Shown: in pieces, positions 18,612 to 27,098 of the stretch
Position numbering within the stretch: position 1 is the stretch's first letter
Layout of the letters: the number at the start of each line of letters is the position of its first letter
DNA from: Cetobacterium_A somerae
Lineage (GTDB): Bacteria; Fusobacteriota; Fusobacteriia; Fusobacteriales; Fusobacteriaceae
Direction: 5' to 3' (one strand)
NCBI RefSeq assembly: GCF_044784365.2
Contig: NZ_CP173065.2
DNA length: 64,000 nucleotides
Program-made: the position numbers and the translations under genes
The notes under the pieces: generated by a model
Database searches by the model: none
What the model was told of the DNA's origin: nothing
What the model saw: only the letters and a program-made list of their open reading frames with translations

Positions 18612-19754
18612 CTAAAAATCTTGATTAAAATAGTTTATTCTTCTTATAAATATACTACTTAATATTTGCTCTTTATCCTTATTTTTTATATAAAAACTTT
18701 CTATTTTTTTTAAAGATTTATAATCTCTAAATCCATAAGCTAAAGTTGCTAAATCATTTATATCCAAACTTAAATCAAACTCTCCCTCTATCTTCTCAAC
18801 TTCACTTTTATTTATTTTAAATACCCCTGTATTAGACTCTATATATCTATCTTGTACATATATTTTAATCTCTTCATTCTCTTTTAAACTTTTACTTAGT
18901 CTTTTCAATACTTTTTCAACATGTAAAATTCTTACTTGTATTTTATTTTTTAGAGTTTTTTTAACTAAATTTTCACTATCTAAATAATCTTCTAAATATG
19001 TATTTTCAGGAAGAATAATCTCTATTTTTTTATAGTAATCCTTATATCCATATAAAATAGATAATAATCCTTCTAAAGTATCTTTATCCTTAAATAAAAT
19101 TTCTTTTACATATATACTTTCAGACTTAACTAAACTCATATAACCATTTATTTTTCCAGCTATATCATAGCTAATATAGATTAATCCATCTTCACAAAAA
19201 ATTTCTGATAATATCTTCTGGTAGTCCTCTTTTTCTCTAGCAACTTTTACATAATATTCTTGAGAAACTTCTTTATAAAATTCTTTTAATTTTATTAAAA
19301 TATTTTGGTCATAACTTTCATCTTGTATTTTCTCAATTTTAAACTCTTTTTTAAAATCACATAATACAGGAAACTCTAGTTCATATTTAGAAAGTGTTGA
19401 AATATAAGCAAATCCAAATCTTTCATATATTTTTTTATCAATTGGCGTTAAATATATAAACTCTTCACCAAAATCATATGCTTCTTTTAAACTTTTTAAA
19501 AGTAACTCTTTCATAACCCCCTCTCCTCTTTTTTCAGGAGTTACTCCTACACCTACAAGATATCTTCCCATAAACCTATCTTCATCAACTGATATATGAT
19601 AACTATTTTCAAATAGCATTCCATAAACTTTATTATTTTTTAAAAACATCTTTGTATTTTCTTCATTATAAACATTATCAAAATACCAATTTATATAATC
19701 TGACTCATCATTAAAAAGATTCTTCCATAAAACTTTTAATTGATTTTTTATCAT
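18612..19754 (-). CDS. GNAT-family N-acetyltransferase, Eis-like architecture
   Basis: 380 aa, far longer than a single GNAT domain. The N-terminal GNAT (about 1-130) has the acetyl-CoA site VGVTPEKRGEGVM, followed by YERFGFAYIS. A second degenerate GNAT-like middle and a C-terminal sterol-carrier-like tail (INDLATLAYGFRDYKSL) match the three-part layout of Eis-type acetyltransferases, which modify amines such as aminoglycosides or peptides. The start at 19754 is chosen for the GGTGGG ribosome site and because the terminator of pepA lies just upstream of it. Substrate unknown. Confidence 0.75.
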   Translation of the reverse strand: MIKNQLKVLWKNLFNDESDYINWYFDNVYNEENTKMFLKNNKVYGMLFENSYHISVDEDRFMGRYLVGVGVTPEKRGEGVMKELLLKSLKEAYDFGEEFIYLTPIDKKIYERFGFAYISTLSKYELEFPVLCDFKKEFKIEKIQDESYDQNILIKLKEFYKEVSQEYYVKVAREKEDYQKILSEIFCEDGLIYISYDIAGKINGYMSLVKSESIYVKEILFKDKDTLEGLLSILYGYKDYYKKIEIILPENTYLEDYLDSENLVKKTLKNKIQVRILHVEKVLKRLSKSLKENEEIKIYVQDRYIESNTGVFKINKSEVEKIEGEFDLSLDINDLATLAYGFRDYKSLKKIESFYIKNKDKEQILSSIFIRRINYFNQDF

Positions 19755-19776
19755 TTTCCCACCTACCTTATATAAG

Positions 19777-19803
19777 AAAAGGTGAGAATTTCTCACCTTT
19801 TTA
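19777..19803 (-). terminator. Terminator after pepA
   Basis: 11-bp stem AAAAGGTGAGA (19777-19787) with 19791-19801 and a 3-nt loop; T tract on the minus strand. It separates pepA from the GNAT gene. Confidence 0.85.
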
Positions 19804-19805
19804 TT

Positions 19806-21224
19806 TTATCTATTTTTTACATAACTATAAAGTGCTTTTACTCCAACTCCTGTAGCACCTTTTTTAAACCATTTTACACCGCTATTAAATGCAGTTCCTG
19901 CTATATCCATATGTATCCACGGTAATCCTTCAACAAATCCTTCTAAAAACTTAGCTGCAGTTATTGATCCACCCATTCTTCCACCAGTATGTTTTACATC
20001 TGCAACAGTTGATTTTAATAATTCGCTATACTCATCGAATATTGGCATTCTCCAAACTTTTTCTCCATATAGCTTACTACTTTTTTCTAACATAGCGTAT
20101 TTTTCATCATTATTTGAAAATACTCCTGTTGTAATTGTTCCTAATGCAACAAGAATTGCCCCAGTAAGTGTTGCTAAATCAACAACTTCTGTCACCTTTT
20201 CATTTCTTACAGCATAAGTTAATGCATCTGCTAGTGCTAATCTTCCCTCTGCATCTGTATTTATAATCTCAACAGTTTTTCCATTCATTGATTTTATAAT
20301 ATCTCCTGGTCTATAAGCATTCTCATTTATAGCATTTTCACATGCTGGAACTATTGCAACTACATTCTTTTCAACTTTTCCTTTAGCAATAGCACACATA
20401 GCACCTATTACAGAAGCTGCTCCTGCCATATCGCTTTTCATTTCAAACATAGAGTCTGCTGGCTTTATACAAAGTCCACCTGTATCATATGTTAATCCTT
20501 TTCCTACTAATCCTATCTTTTCATTGTTATCTTTTCCATTTAGATATCTCATTACAATAAGTCTTGGTTTTGTTATAGATGCTCTACCAACCGCTAAAAG
20601 AAGATTCATATCTAATTTTTCAATCTCTTTTTCATCTAAAATCTCAACTTCAAATCCGTATTTTTTCCCAAGTTCAACAGCTTTTTCTGCTAAAGTTATT
20701 GGATTAATAACGTTTGCAGGTTGATCTACTAAATCTCTAGCTATATCTGTTGCTTCTCCTAAAAGAATTGTTTCTGAAAAATCTTTTTCTTCTCCAGGAA
20801 TAAATAGCTCTATTTCTAAAGTTTCACCTTTTTTCTCTTTAAATGTATCAAAGTTATAATTTACATTTGATGAAATTTCCCCTAAAACATTATAGTTTAG
20901 TAATTTTTCATTCTCTGCTGATATTAAAACTGAACCTTTCTCTTTAGACAATACATCAAACATTACTTCTCTATATGTATCTAAATTAAACTCTTCCTCT
21001 TTACCCATTCCTACAAAAATCATTGAAATTAAGTATGTTCCTTCTAAAAATTCAACTTTTAAAGTTTCACCTTTTTTCCCTGTAAACTCTTTTTTATTTA
21101 TTAACTTTTCTATTAAATCCTTGTTTGTTGAAGATATGTGTTCACAAATATTAACTTGTCCCTCAAAACATAATACAATATTTAAATCATAACCTTTTTC
21201 AATTTTGTTGATAACTTTAAACAT
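19806..21224 (-). CDS. pepA: Leucyl aminopeptidase, M17 family
   Basis: 472 aa, normal for the family. A cytosolic two-metal exopeptidase removing N-terminal residues. The catalytic half shows VGKGLTYDTGGLCIKP (metal-binding Lys and Asp), KSDMAGAASVIGAM and the signature NTDAEGRLALADAL. The N-terminal half is the divergent macro-like domain. It begins 12 nt after the DUF2156 gene, so the two form one transcript ended by the hairpin at 19777-19803. Confidence 0.93.
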   Translation of the reverse strand: MFKVINKIEKGYDLNIVLCFEGQVNICEHISSTNKDLIEKLINKKEFTGKKGETLKVEFLEGTYLISMIFVGMGKEEEFNLDTYREVMFDVLSKEKGSVLISAENEKLLNYNVLGEISSNVNYNFDTFKEKKGETLEIELFIPGEEKDFSETILLGEATDIARDLVDQPANVINPITLAEKAVELGKKYGFEVEILDEKEIEKLDMNLLLAVGRASITKPRLIVMRYLNGKDNNEKIGLVGKGLTYDTGGLCIKPADSMFEMKSDMAGAASVIGAMCAIAKGKVEKNVVAIVPACENAINENAYRPGDIIKSMNGKTVEIINTDAEGRLALADALTYAVRNEKVTEVVDLATLTGAILVALGTITTGVFSNNDEKYAMLEKSSKLYGEKVWRMPIFDEYSELLKSTVADVKHTGGRMGGSITAAKFLEGFVEGLPWIHMDIAGTAFNSGVKWFKKGATGVGVKALYSYVKNR

Positions 21225-21236
21225 AGCACTCCTCCT

Positions 21237-22085
21237 CTATATACTGTATTTTTTTATAAATTCAATTGGTTGATAAGAAAGTTTTGCTTCTCTTAATCCT
21301 AAGCTTCCAAAATCATCTTCTCTATTCATAAGTTTAACATCTGAAAACTCCTCTTTTGCAACATACATATTTATCATCTGATAACTTCCTTGGTAATCAA
21401 ATATCCCTTTTTCAATATGGATAACTCCCATATTTTCTGTTAATTTTTCTCCAATAGCATAAGCCACTATTTTTCCATCAACTTTTATAACTCCTCCTCT
21501 TAATTCTAAAATTTCATAGTTATTAAGAAGCTCTTCTATACCCATAGTTTCAGATATTATAATTGTATCCTCTTTTCTATTTTCAGTCCATTCTCTTTGA
21601 AAAATTCTTATATCCTCTATATTTTCTCTTGATATTTTTTCATAAGTAAAGTTATATGTTTTTTTAAATTTATTTATTTTATTTTTTTTAGAAGAAAATT
21701 TTCTTCCTTTAAGTTCTGCTAAATCCTCTTGTAAATAGATATAGTCAAAGGAATCTCTCTCCTCTGTCACTATAAAATCCTCTTTTAAGAACTCTTTATA
21801 GCTTTCAGGAATGAAAACTATCTTTCCATTCTTTTCTTTAATTTTTTTTACAGCAGTTATTATCTTATCTTTATTATCATCTTTTGAAACAGGTGAAAAA
21901 TAATATTCATTACCTTCATAAAATCCTTTTATATAAAGTATCTCATTCTCAACTGCATATTGAATATTTTCACTAAAACTCCATAAAAAAAGATTTGTAA
22001 AATTCATATCTGAAGTTTCAAACTTATTTTTTAAAAATTTTTGTAGTTCCTCTCTACTATCTATTGTTAATTTTTTCCAGTCCAT
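21237..22085 (-). CDS. DUF2156 (LPG-synthase C-terminal-like acyltransferase) protein
   Basis: 282 aa, no membrane segments. The sequence matches the DUF2156 type: two GNAT-like halves, with RKFSSKKNKINKFKKTYNF near the middle (the lysine/arginine-rich block of the family), GGVIKVDGKIVAYAIGE, then YQMINMYVAKEEF and a C-terminal EDDFGSLGLREAKLSYQP. Related domains move aminoacyl groups from tRNA to lipids, but free-standing members have unknown substrates. First gene of a probable operon with pepA; its promoter is at 22117-22145. Confidence 0.75.
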   Translation of the reverse strand: MDWKKLTIDSREELQKFLKNKFETSDMNFTNLFLWSFSENIQYAVENEILYIKGFYEGNEYYFSPVSKDDNKDKIITAVKKIKEKNGKIVFIPESYKEFLKEDFIVTEERDSFDYIYLQEDLAELKGRKFSSKKNKINKFKKTYNFTYEKISRENIEDIRIFQREWTENRKEDTIIISETMGIEELLNNYEILELRGGVIKVDGKIVAYAIGEKLTENMGVIHIEKGIFDYQGSYQMINMYVAKEEFSDVKLMNREDDFGSLGLREAKLSYQPIEFIKKYSI

Positions 22086-22116
22086 TTATTCTACACCGCC
22101 TTAATATACTATTGCA

Positions 22117-22145
22117 AGTATATACCAATAAGGCTTTAGTGTCAA
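22117..22145 (-). promoter_or_regulatory. Promoter of the DUF2156-pepA operon
   Basis: Minus strand: consensus -35 TTGACA (22145-22140), 17-bp spacer, -10 TATACT (22122-22117). It overlaps the tail of the terminator for the small upstream gene. Confidence 0.8.
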
Positions 22146-22177
22146 ATTAAAAAGAGTCAGATATAACTCTGACTCTC
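22144..22177 (-). terminator. Terminator after the 50-aa peptide gene
   Basis: 9-bp stem AGAGTCAGA (22153-22161) with 22168-22176, 6-nt loop, T tract on the minus strand. It follows the stop codon of the small gene at once. Confidence 0.8.
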
Positions 22178-22329
22178 TACATATGTAGCCTAAAATGTCT
22201 AAAAAGAAGAATTCTTTCTAATTCATCAAAGGTGTTTATATCTTTTTCAAATAAAACAACAATAAGATAAGTCAATAATATTAATGTAAATATAAGTAGA
22301 ATCTTTTGAGAAATAACAGTTTTTTCCAT
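22177..22329 (-). CDS. Small single-span membrane protein, 50 aa
   Basis: A short ORF beginning MEKTVISQKI with one strong hydrophobic helix (about residues 10-27) and a charged tail ending RHFRLHM. I do not recognise a family. Support: a GGAGGA ribosome site 6 nt before the ATG, a TTGACA element at 22381-22386 upstream, and a clean terminator right after the stop. It fills most of the 309-nt gap between htpX and the DUF2156 gene. It may be read through from htpX, 65 nt upstream. Function unknown. Confidence 0.6.
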   Translation of the reverse strand: MEKTVISQKILLIFTLILLTYLIVVLFEKDINTFDELERILLFRHFRLHM

Positions 22330-22357
22330 AACTATTCCTCCATCTCTTTACTTTTTA

Positions 22358-22386
22358 TATTTACTTCATATTATTGGATTTGTCAA
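22358..22386 (-). promoter_or_regulatory. Possible promoter of the 50-aa peptide gene
   Basis: Minus strand: consensus -35 TTGACA (22386-22381) and a weak -10 TAAATA (22363-22358) at 17 bp. Confidence 0.4.
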
Positions 22387-22394
22387 ATTTTATT

Positions 22395-23231
22395 TTATTC
22401 CATTTCCTCTAATCTTCTTATTCTATCAGCAGTACTTGGATGAGTACTAAATAAATTTGCCATCTTACTTCCTGCTAAAGGTGAAACAATAAACATATTT
22501 TCTGTAGCTGGTGCTGCATCCATGGGAATCCTTGTAGCATATGACTCTAATTTTCTTAAAGCATTTGCTAAATATCTTGGATGACCACAAATTTTCCCAC
22601 CAAAATTATCAGCCTTATACTCTCTACTTCTAGATATAGCCATTTGAACCAACATTGCTGCTAAAGGTGCAAAAATACTTATTGCCAATAACCCAAAAAT
22701 TCCTCCGTGATTATCGTCCTCATCTCTTCTTCCTCCACCAAAAATAGCTGCCCACTTTGCCATATTAGCCATATATGCAATAGCTCCTGCTAAAGTTGCT
22801 GCCACACTTTGAATTAGTATATCTCTATGAGAAACATGTCCTAATTCATGTCCTATTACTCCTGCTAACTCATTATCATCCATAAGTTCAACTAATCCTC
22901 TTGTCACTGCAACCGCTGCATGATGAGGATTTCTTCCAGTTGCAAATGCATTTGGCTGACTTTGATTTATCATATATACTTTTGGCATAGGTAATCCTGC
23001 ATTGTCAGCTAACTTCTTTGTTATCCAATAAACTTTATTATTTTCTGGTATCTCTTGTGCTCCATACATTGATAGTACAATTTTATCACTAAACCAATAT
23101 GATACAAAATTCATTACTCCTGCTAAAACTAAAGCTATTGTCATTCCTGTTTTTCCACCAATAGCTCCTCCTATAAATAATAGCAATAAGGTCATTACTA
23201 GCATTAATATAAACGTTTTAAAACCTTGCAT
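22395..23231 (-). CDS. htpX: Membrane zinc metalloprotease HtpX
   Basis: 278 aa. M48 protease of the inner membrane that degrades misfolded membrane proteins. Two N-terminal helices (about 5-45), the zinc motif GHELGHVSHRD near residue 127, a second membrane pair (about 145-200) and the third zinc ligand region SREYKADNFGG. A TGGAGGT ribosome site lies before the ATG. The C-terminal STHPSTADRIRRLEEM tail is typical. Single gene, possibly with the 50-aa peptide downstream. Confidence 0.94.
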   Translation of the reverse strand: MQGFKTFILMLVMTLLLLFIGGAIGGKTGMTIALVLAGVMNFVSYWFSDKIVLSMYGAQEIPENNKVYWITKKLADNAGLPMPKVYMINQSQPNAFATGRNPHHAAVAVTRGLVELMDDNELAGVIGHELGHVSHRDILIQSVAATLAGAIAYMANMAKWAAIFGGGRRDEDDNHGGIFGLLAISIFAPLAAMLVQMAISRSREYKADNFGGKICGHPRYLANALRKLESYATRIPMDAAPATENMFIVSPLAGSKMANLFSTHPSTADRIRRLEEME

Positions 23232-23299
23232 TTTTTACCTCCAGTCTTTTTGACTTTTTTCTATAAAGTACCATATTTTTTATTTTTTGTAAATAAACA

Positions 23300-23332
23300 G
23301 AGGGATATATTTAATCTAATATCCCTCTTCTT
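23300..23332 (-). terminator. Terminator after the flavoprotein gene
   Basis: 9-bp stem GAGGGATAT (23300-23308) with 23319-23327; the minus-strand T-rich tail is weak. Confidence 0.6.
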
Positions 23333-23336
23333 TTAG

Positions 23337-24929
23337 CTATTTTATAGAGTTTGCAGCCTCTTCACCTGCAATACGTCCAAATACAACTGCTGCACTATAT
23401 GCTGCACTAGTGCTTGTAACTTCTCCAGCTGCATAAAGTCCTTTTACCTTTTCACCTTTTGTATTTACAACTTGTGTTTTCTCGTCAGCTACTACTCCAC
23501 CTTTTGTCATATGAATAGCTGATTGAACCTTAGCTCCATAATAAGGTCCCTCTTTTCTCAATGTTTTTGTTGAATTTTTTAACTCTTCCACTGGAATATT
23601 TAACTTTTTAGCTAACTCCTCAATTGTTTCAGCCTTTGTATGAAGTCCTAAATTATTATGTTTTTGTAAACGATAAAAAGAATCATACAGATCTTGATCA
23701 TATATATAATAAGCATAACTACCAGTTTGAGCTTCAATAGATTTAGCTCTTTCCATACTCGTTGGTTTATCTTTTAAGAATGTTTTTCCCTCTTGGTTAA
23801 CTAGTATATAACCGTCTCCTCCTCCTGTTAAATCTCTACTTGGAACAAGTATAAAAGAGAATATGCTTAAAACATCTAAGTTATCCATCTTTAAATTATT
23901 CTTTTCAAATACAGGAATAAAGTCTCCTGTTGCTGACATTTGATTTGATGTTGCTAATGTCTCTGAACCAGGTGCATATTTTGCAAGTAGTTCTTTATTA
24001 TGAGAAAATCCTCCTGTTGCAAGAATAACTGCCTTAGCATTTATATCATAAAATTTATTTTTATTTTGAACCTTAACCCCTGTCACTTCTCCATCTTTTA
24101 CAATTAAGTCTAAACCTTTTGTTCCTGTTCTTACATCTATTCCTAACTCTTTTACTTTCTTTTCTAACCCATCTTGAATCTCTTCTCCAGCATACGCATC
24201 TTTCTCAGCCATATGATTTCTTAAACCGTAGTTATGATTTAATTCTATTCCCATACCTCTTAACCAAGCATCAAGTTTAAATGCTCCTTCAGCTTGAGCT
24301 TGAGTTCTTTCAATTGTATCCATTTTATTTGCTTTATCTTTTACAAAAGCTTCTACAGTATCAAATGTTCCATTTTTCTTTTGTGCTTCTGAATTTATTA
24401 AATCAAAAAAGTTCATATCAAACTTTCCATTTCCACTTAAAATATCTAATTTTTCTATTAATATTATATTTTTAGCTCCCGCTTCTTTAGCTGATATTGC
24501 TGCTGCAAGACCTGCAGGTCCCCCTCCTACTATAACTATATCTGTATTTACCGGTTCTAAATATGCTATTTCCTCTTTTGGTCCACCTGTTTTCACTGTA
24601 ATCTTACCATAGTCTTTTCCTTGAGCTTTTAAAGCTTGTGCTACTGCTCTTTTTACTCCAAAAGATGTATAAGTTGCCCCTGATACATTATCTACAATAG
24701 GACTTTGTGCTTCTATAATTCTCTCCTTAATAACAGGAAATGCTCTTTTTACAACTGGTGATGTTTCTTTATGAGATATTAATTCTAAATCAACAATCTC
24801 TTCCCCCTTTGTTTTTACATTTACTTTTAACTCACCACCATAACCATTTCCTTTTCCAATATAAGATTTCTCACTTTGACCAAACGCTAGTACACTCAAT
24901 GCTGTAAAAAATAAGACTTTCCTTTTCAT
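23337..24929 (-). CDS. Secreted FMN-binding/FAD-dependent reductase (flavocytochrome-c/UrdA-like)
   Basis: 530 aa. A signal peptide (about 1-17, MKRKVLFFTALSVLAFG) sends it out of the cytoplasm. An FMN_bind domain (about 20-95) has SGATYTS, the site where ApbE attaches FMN to Thr. The FAD domain begins DIVIVGGGPAGLAAAI near residue 125 and ends LYAAGEVTSTSAAYSAAVVFGRIAGEEAA. Relatives reduce fumarate, urocanate and similar acceptors as terminal respiratory reductases. The usual GGxHGxNRLGGNA stretch is replaced by TSTSAAYSAAVVFGR, so the acceptor may be unusual. Start chosen for the GGAGGGG site. Confidence 0.83.
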   Translation of the reverse strand: MKRKVLFFTALSVLAFGQSEKSYIGKGNGYGGELKVNVKTKGEEIVDLELISHKETSPVVKRAFPVIKERIIEAQSPIVDNVSGATYTSFGVKRAVAQALKAQGKDYGKITVKTGGPKEEIAYLEPVNTDIVIVGGGPAGLAAAISAKEAGAKNIILIEKLDILSGNGKFDMNFFDLINSEAQKKNGTFDTVEAFVKDKANKMDTIERTQAQAEGAFKLDAWLRGMGIELNHNYGLRNHMAEKDAYAGEEIQDGLEKKVKELGIDVRTGTKGLDLIVKDGEVTGVKVQNKNKFYDINAKAVILATGGFSHNKELLAKYAPGSETLATSNQMSATGDFIPVFEKNNLKMDNLDVLSIFSFILVPSRDLTGGGDGYILVNQEGKTFLKDKPTSMERAKSIEAQTGSYAYYIYDQDLYDSFYRLQKHNNLGLHTKAETIEELAKKLNIPVEELKNSTKTLRKEGPYYGAKVQSAIHMTKGGVVADEKTQVVNTKGEKVKGLYAAGEVTSTSAAYSAAVVFGRIAGEEAANSIK

Positions 24930-24959
24930 TTTCCCCTCCAAAATCATTTATATGTTCTT

Positions 24960-24988
24960 ATTATAATATTTTTTGTTTTTTCTGCAAA
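24960..24988 (-). promoter_or_regulatory. Promoter of the flavoprotein gene
   Basis: Minus strand: -35 TTTGCA (24988-24983), 17-bp spacer, perfect -10 TATAAT (24965-24960). Confidence 0.65.
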
Positions 24989-25004
24989 CATTTTTTTGGT
25001 AAAT

Positions 25005-25033
25005 TTGCTTTTTTTTTATAAAAATATTATACT
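25005..25033 (+). promoter_or_regulatory. Promoter of the AroB-Ppx fusion gene
   Basis: -35 TTGCTT (25005-25010), 17-bp spacer, -10 TATACT (25028-25033), about 38 bp before the ATG. Confidence 0.6.
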
Positions 25034-25070
25034 TTAACTATAGAAAATTAAACAAAAGGAGACCAATATT

Positions 25071-27050
25071 ATGAAAAATTTAGTTATGAAGACTTCTATA
25101 AATTCATACGACATTTTTATTGGACAAAATACAATAGATAGACTTAATGATTTTACTGAAAATTATGACAAAATACTACTACTTACAAATAAAACTATAG
25201 GTGAACTTTATGGTCAAAAGATTTTAAGTAATCTTCCAAAGAAAAAAACCTATGTCTATAAAATTGAAGACGGTGAAATATATAAGAATATGGAAACTTC
25301 TATGGAAATTTTTTCATTTTTAATAGAGAATAATTTTTCTAGAAACTCTTTAATCATATGTGTTGGTGGTGGAGTTGTTTGCGATTTAGGAGGATTCATT
25401 GCTTCTACCTTTATGAGAGGTCTTGATTTTTTACAAGTTCCCACTTCTTTATTAGCTCAAGTTGATGCTAGTATTGGAGGTAAGGTTGCTATTAATCACT
25501 CTCTTGGAAAAAACTTAATTGGTTCTTTTAAACAACCTATTGGAGTTATTATAGATATTAATTTTTTAAAAACTCTACCTTTATGCCAATTTAAATCAGG
25601 TATGGGAGAGGTTATTAAGCATAGTATCATCGCAAAAGATAAAAGTTATTTTAACTTCTTAATTGAGTCATATAGAGATATTTTAAAGTTAAAACCTGAA
25701 GTTTTAATTGAAATGATTTATGAATCTTGTAAAATAAAAAAAGAGTTTGTTGAAAAAGATGAATTTGAGAAAGGTGATCGTGCCTTCTTAAATCTAGGTC
25801 ATACTTATGGCCATGCTTTAGAAACTCTTTTTGATTATCAACATATCTCTCACGGCGAAGGAGTAGCTAAAGGTATACTTTTTGAAATGCAAATCTCTAA
25901 ATTTTTAGGTTTTGCTACAGAAGAATACATTAATTCTATCAAAGAACTTTTCAGTCTTTATAAAATTGATCCTACTCCTATATATATAGAGGAAGAAACT
26001 TTAATAAATGTTATGAAAAAAGATAAAAAAAATACCCATGATAAAATTAAATTTATTATTGATAAAAATGGAACTCTTGAAAATATGCCAATTTCTAAAG
26101 AAGTTATCTCTGAAGTTAACCACTCTTTTAAAAATAGAATTTTAAAAGGTGTTATAGATATAGGAACTAACTCGTGTAGACTTTTTATTGCAGAGATTGA
26201 AAAAACTGATAATAAAATAGAGATTATTACACCATTATATAAGGATTTAGAAGTTTCTAGATTAGGAAAGAACCTTAATCAAACTGGTGTTCTTTCGAAA
26301 GAATCTATTGAAAAAACATACTATATTATTAAAAGATTTAAAGAAAAAGCTGATTCTATGGGTGTAACTGAGCTTATTGCATTTGCCACTGCTGCTACAA
26401 GAGAAGCTAGTAATGGTAGTATGTTTGTTCAAGGAATAAAAAATGAATTTGATATAAATACTTTAGTTATTCCTGGAGAGATTGAAGCAAAATTAAGTTT
26501 TAATGGAAATAGCAATATCTATAGAGAAAAAATAGCAACTATTGATGTAGGAGGCGGTAGTAGTGAAATTACCATTGGTGATTACAATGGAATTGACTAT
26601 ATCAAAAGTTTCCCCATTGGAGTTGTTAAATTAACAGAGATGTTTTTTTCAGATGAAAACTATAATGAGGAAACTCTTTTATCTGCTCGTAACTATTTAA
26701 AAGGATTTTTTAACGAATTAATTAAATTTGAAGGTAATAACTTTAAAATTATAGGAGTTGCAGGTACTGTTACAACTAATGTTTCTATTGTTAAAAAATT
26801 TCCTAAGTTTGATGAGAAAGAGATAAATGGCTATGTTTTAACAAAAATGGATTTAGAGGAAAACTTATATCTATTTTTAAGTAAAACTTTAGAAGATCGT
26901 AAAAAAATTATTGGTTTAGAACCTAACCGTGCTGATGTTATTATTGCTGGAAATCTAATATTATTAACTCTTTTAGATATTTTAAATAAAAATAGCATCA
27001 CAGTTTCAACAGTTGATAATTTAGAAGGCGGTATGGTATTAAATATATAA
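25071..27050 (+). CDS. aroB: Fusion: 3-dehydroquinate synthase (AroB) + Ppx/GppA phosphatase
   Basis: 659 aa, one open frame. Residues about 1-345 are a complete AroB (DAHP to 3-dehydroquinate, shikimate pathway): CVGGGVVCDLGGFIASTFMRG, VDASIGGKVAINHSLGKNLIG, and the metal ligands in GMGEVIKH, NLGHTYGHALE and ISHGEGVAKG. Residues about 358-659 are a complete Ppx/GppA exopolyphosphatase/pppGpp phosphatase: VIDIGTNSCRLFIAE, FATAATREASNG, IDVGGGSSEITIG and GVAGTVTTN. No stop or frameshift sign lies at the joint near 26145. The pairing makes no obvious pathway sense. It is followed 48 nt later by selD. Both halves look catalytically intact. Confidence 0.88.
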   Translation: MKNLVMKTSINSYDIFIGQNTIDRLNDFTENYDKILLLTNKTIGELYGQKILSNLPKKKTYVYKIEDGEIYKNMETSMEIFSFLIENNFSRNSLIICVGGGVVCDLGGFIASTFMRGLDFLQVPTSLLAQVDASIGGKVAINHSLGKNLIGSFKQPIGVIIDINFLKTLPLCQFKSGMGEVIKHSIIAKDKSYFNFLIESYRDILKLKPEVLIEMIYESCKIKKEFVEKDEFEKGDRAFLNLGHTYGHALETLFDYQHISHGEGVAKGILFEMQISKFLGFATEEYINSIKELFSLYKIDPTPIYIEEETLINVMKKDKKNTHDKIKFIIDKNGTLENMPISKEVISEVNHSFKNRILKGVIDIGTNSCRLFIAEIEKTDNKIEIITPLYKDLEVSRLGKNLNQTGVLSKESIEKTYYIIKRFKEKADSMGVTELIAFATAATREASNGSMFVQGIKNEFDINTLVIPGEIEAKLSFNGNSNIYREKIATIDVGGGSSEITIGDYNGIDYIKSFPIGVVKLTEMFFSDENYNEETLLSARNYLKGFFNELIKFEGNNFKIIGVAGTVTTNVSIVKKFPKFDEKEINGYVLTKMDLEENLYLFLSKTLEDRKKIIGLEPNRADVIIAGNLILLTLLDILNKNSITVSTVDNLEGGMVLNI

Positions 27051-27056
27051 TTGTGG

Positions 27057-27062
27057 TATAAT
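27057..27062 (+). promoter_or_regulatory. Possible extended -10 promoter of selDAB
   Basis: TGGTATAAT (TATAAT at 27057-27062) just after the AroB-Ppx stop; no good -35, but the TGn extension can replace it. It would let selDAB be made apart from the upstream fusion. Confidence 0.4.
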
Positions 27063-27098
27063 TTATAGGTTCATTTTTTATGAATAAGGAGGCGCTAA

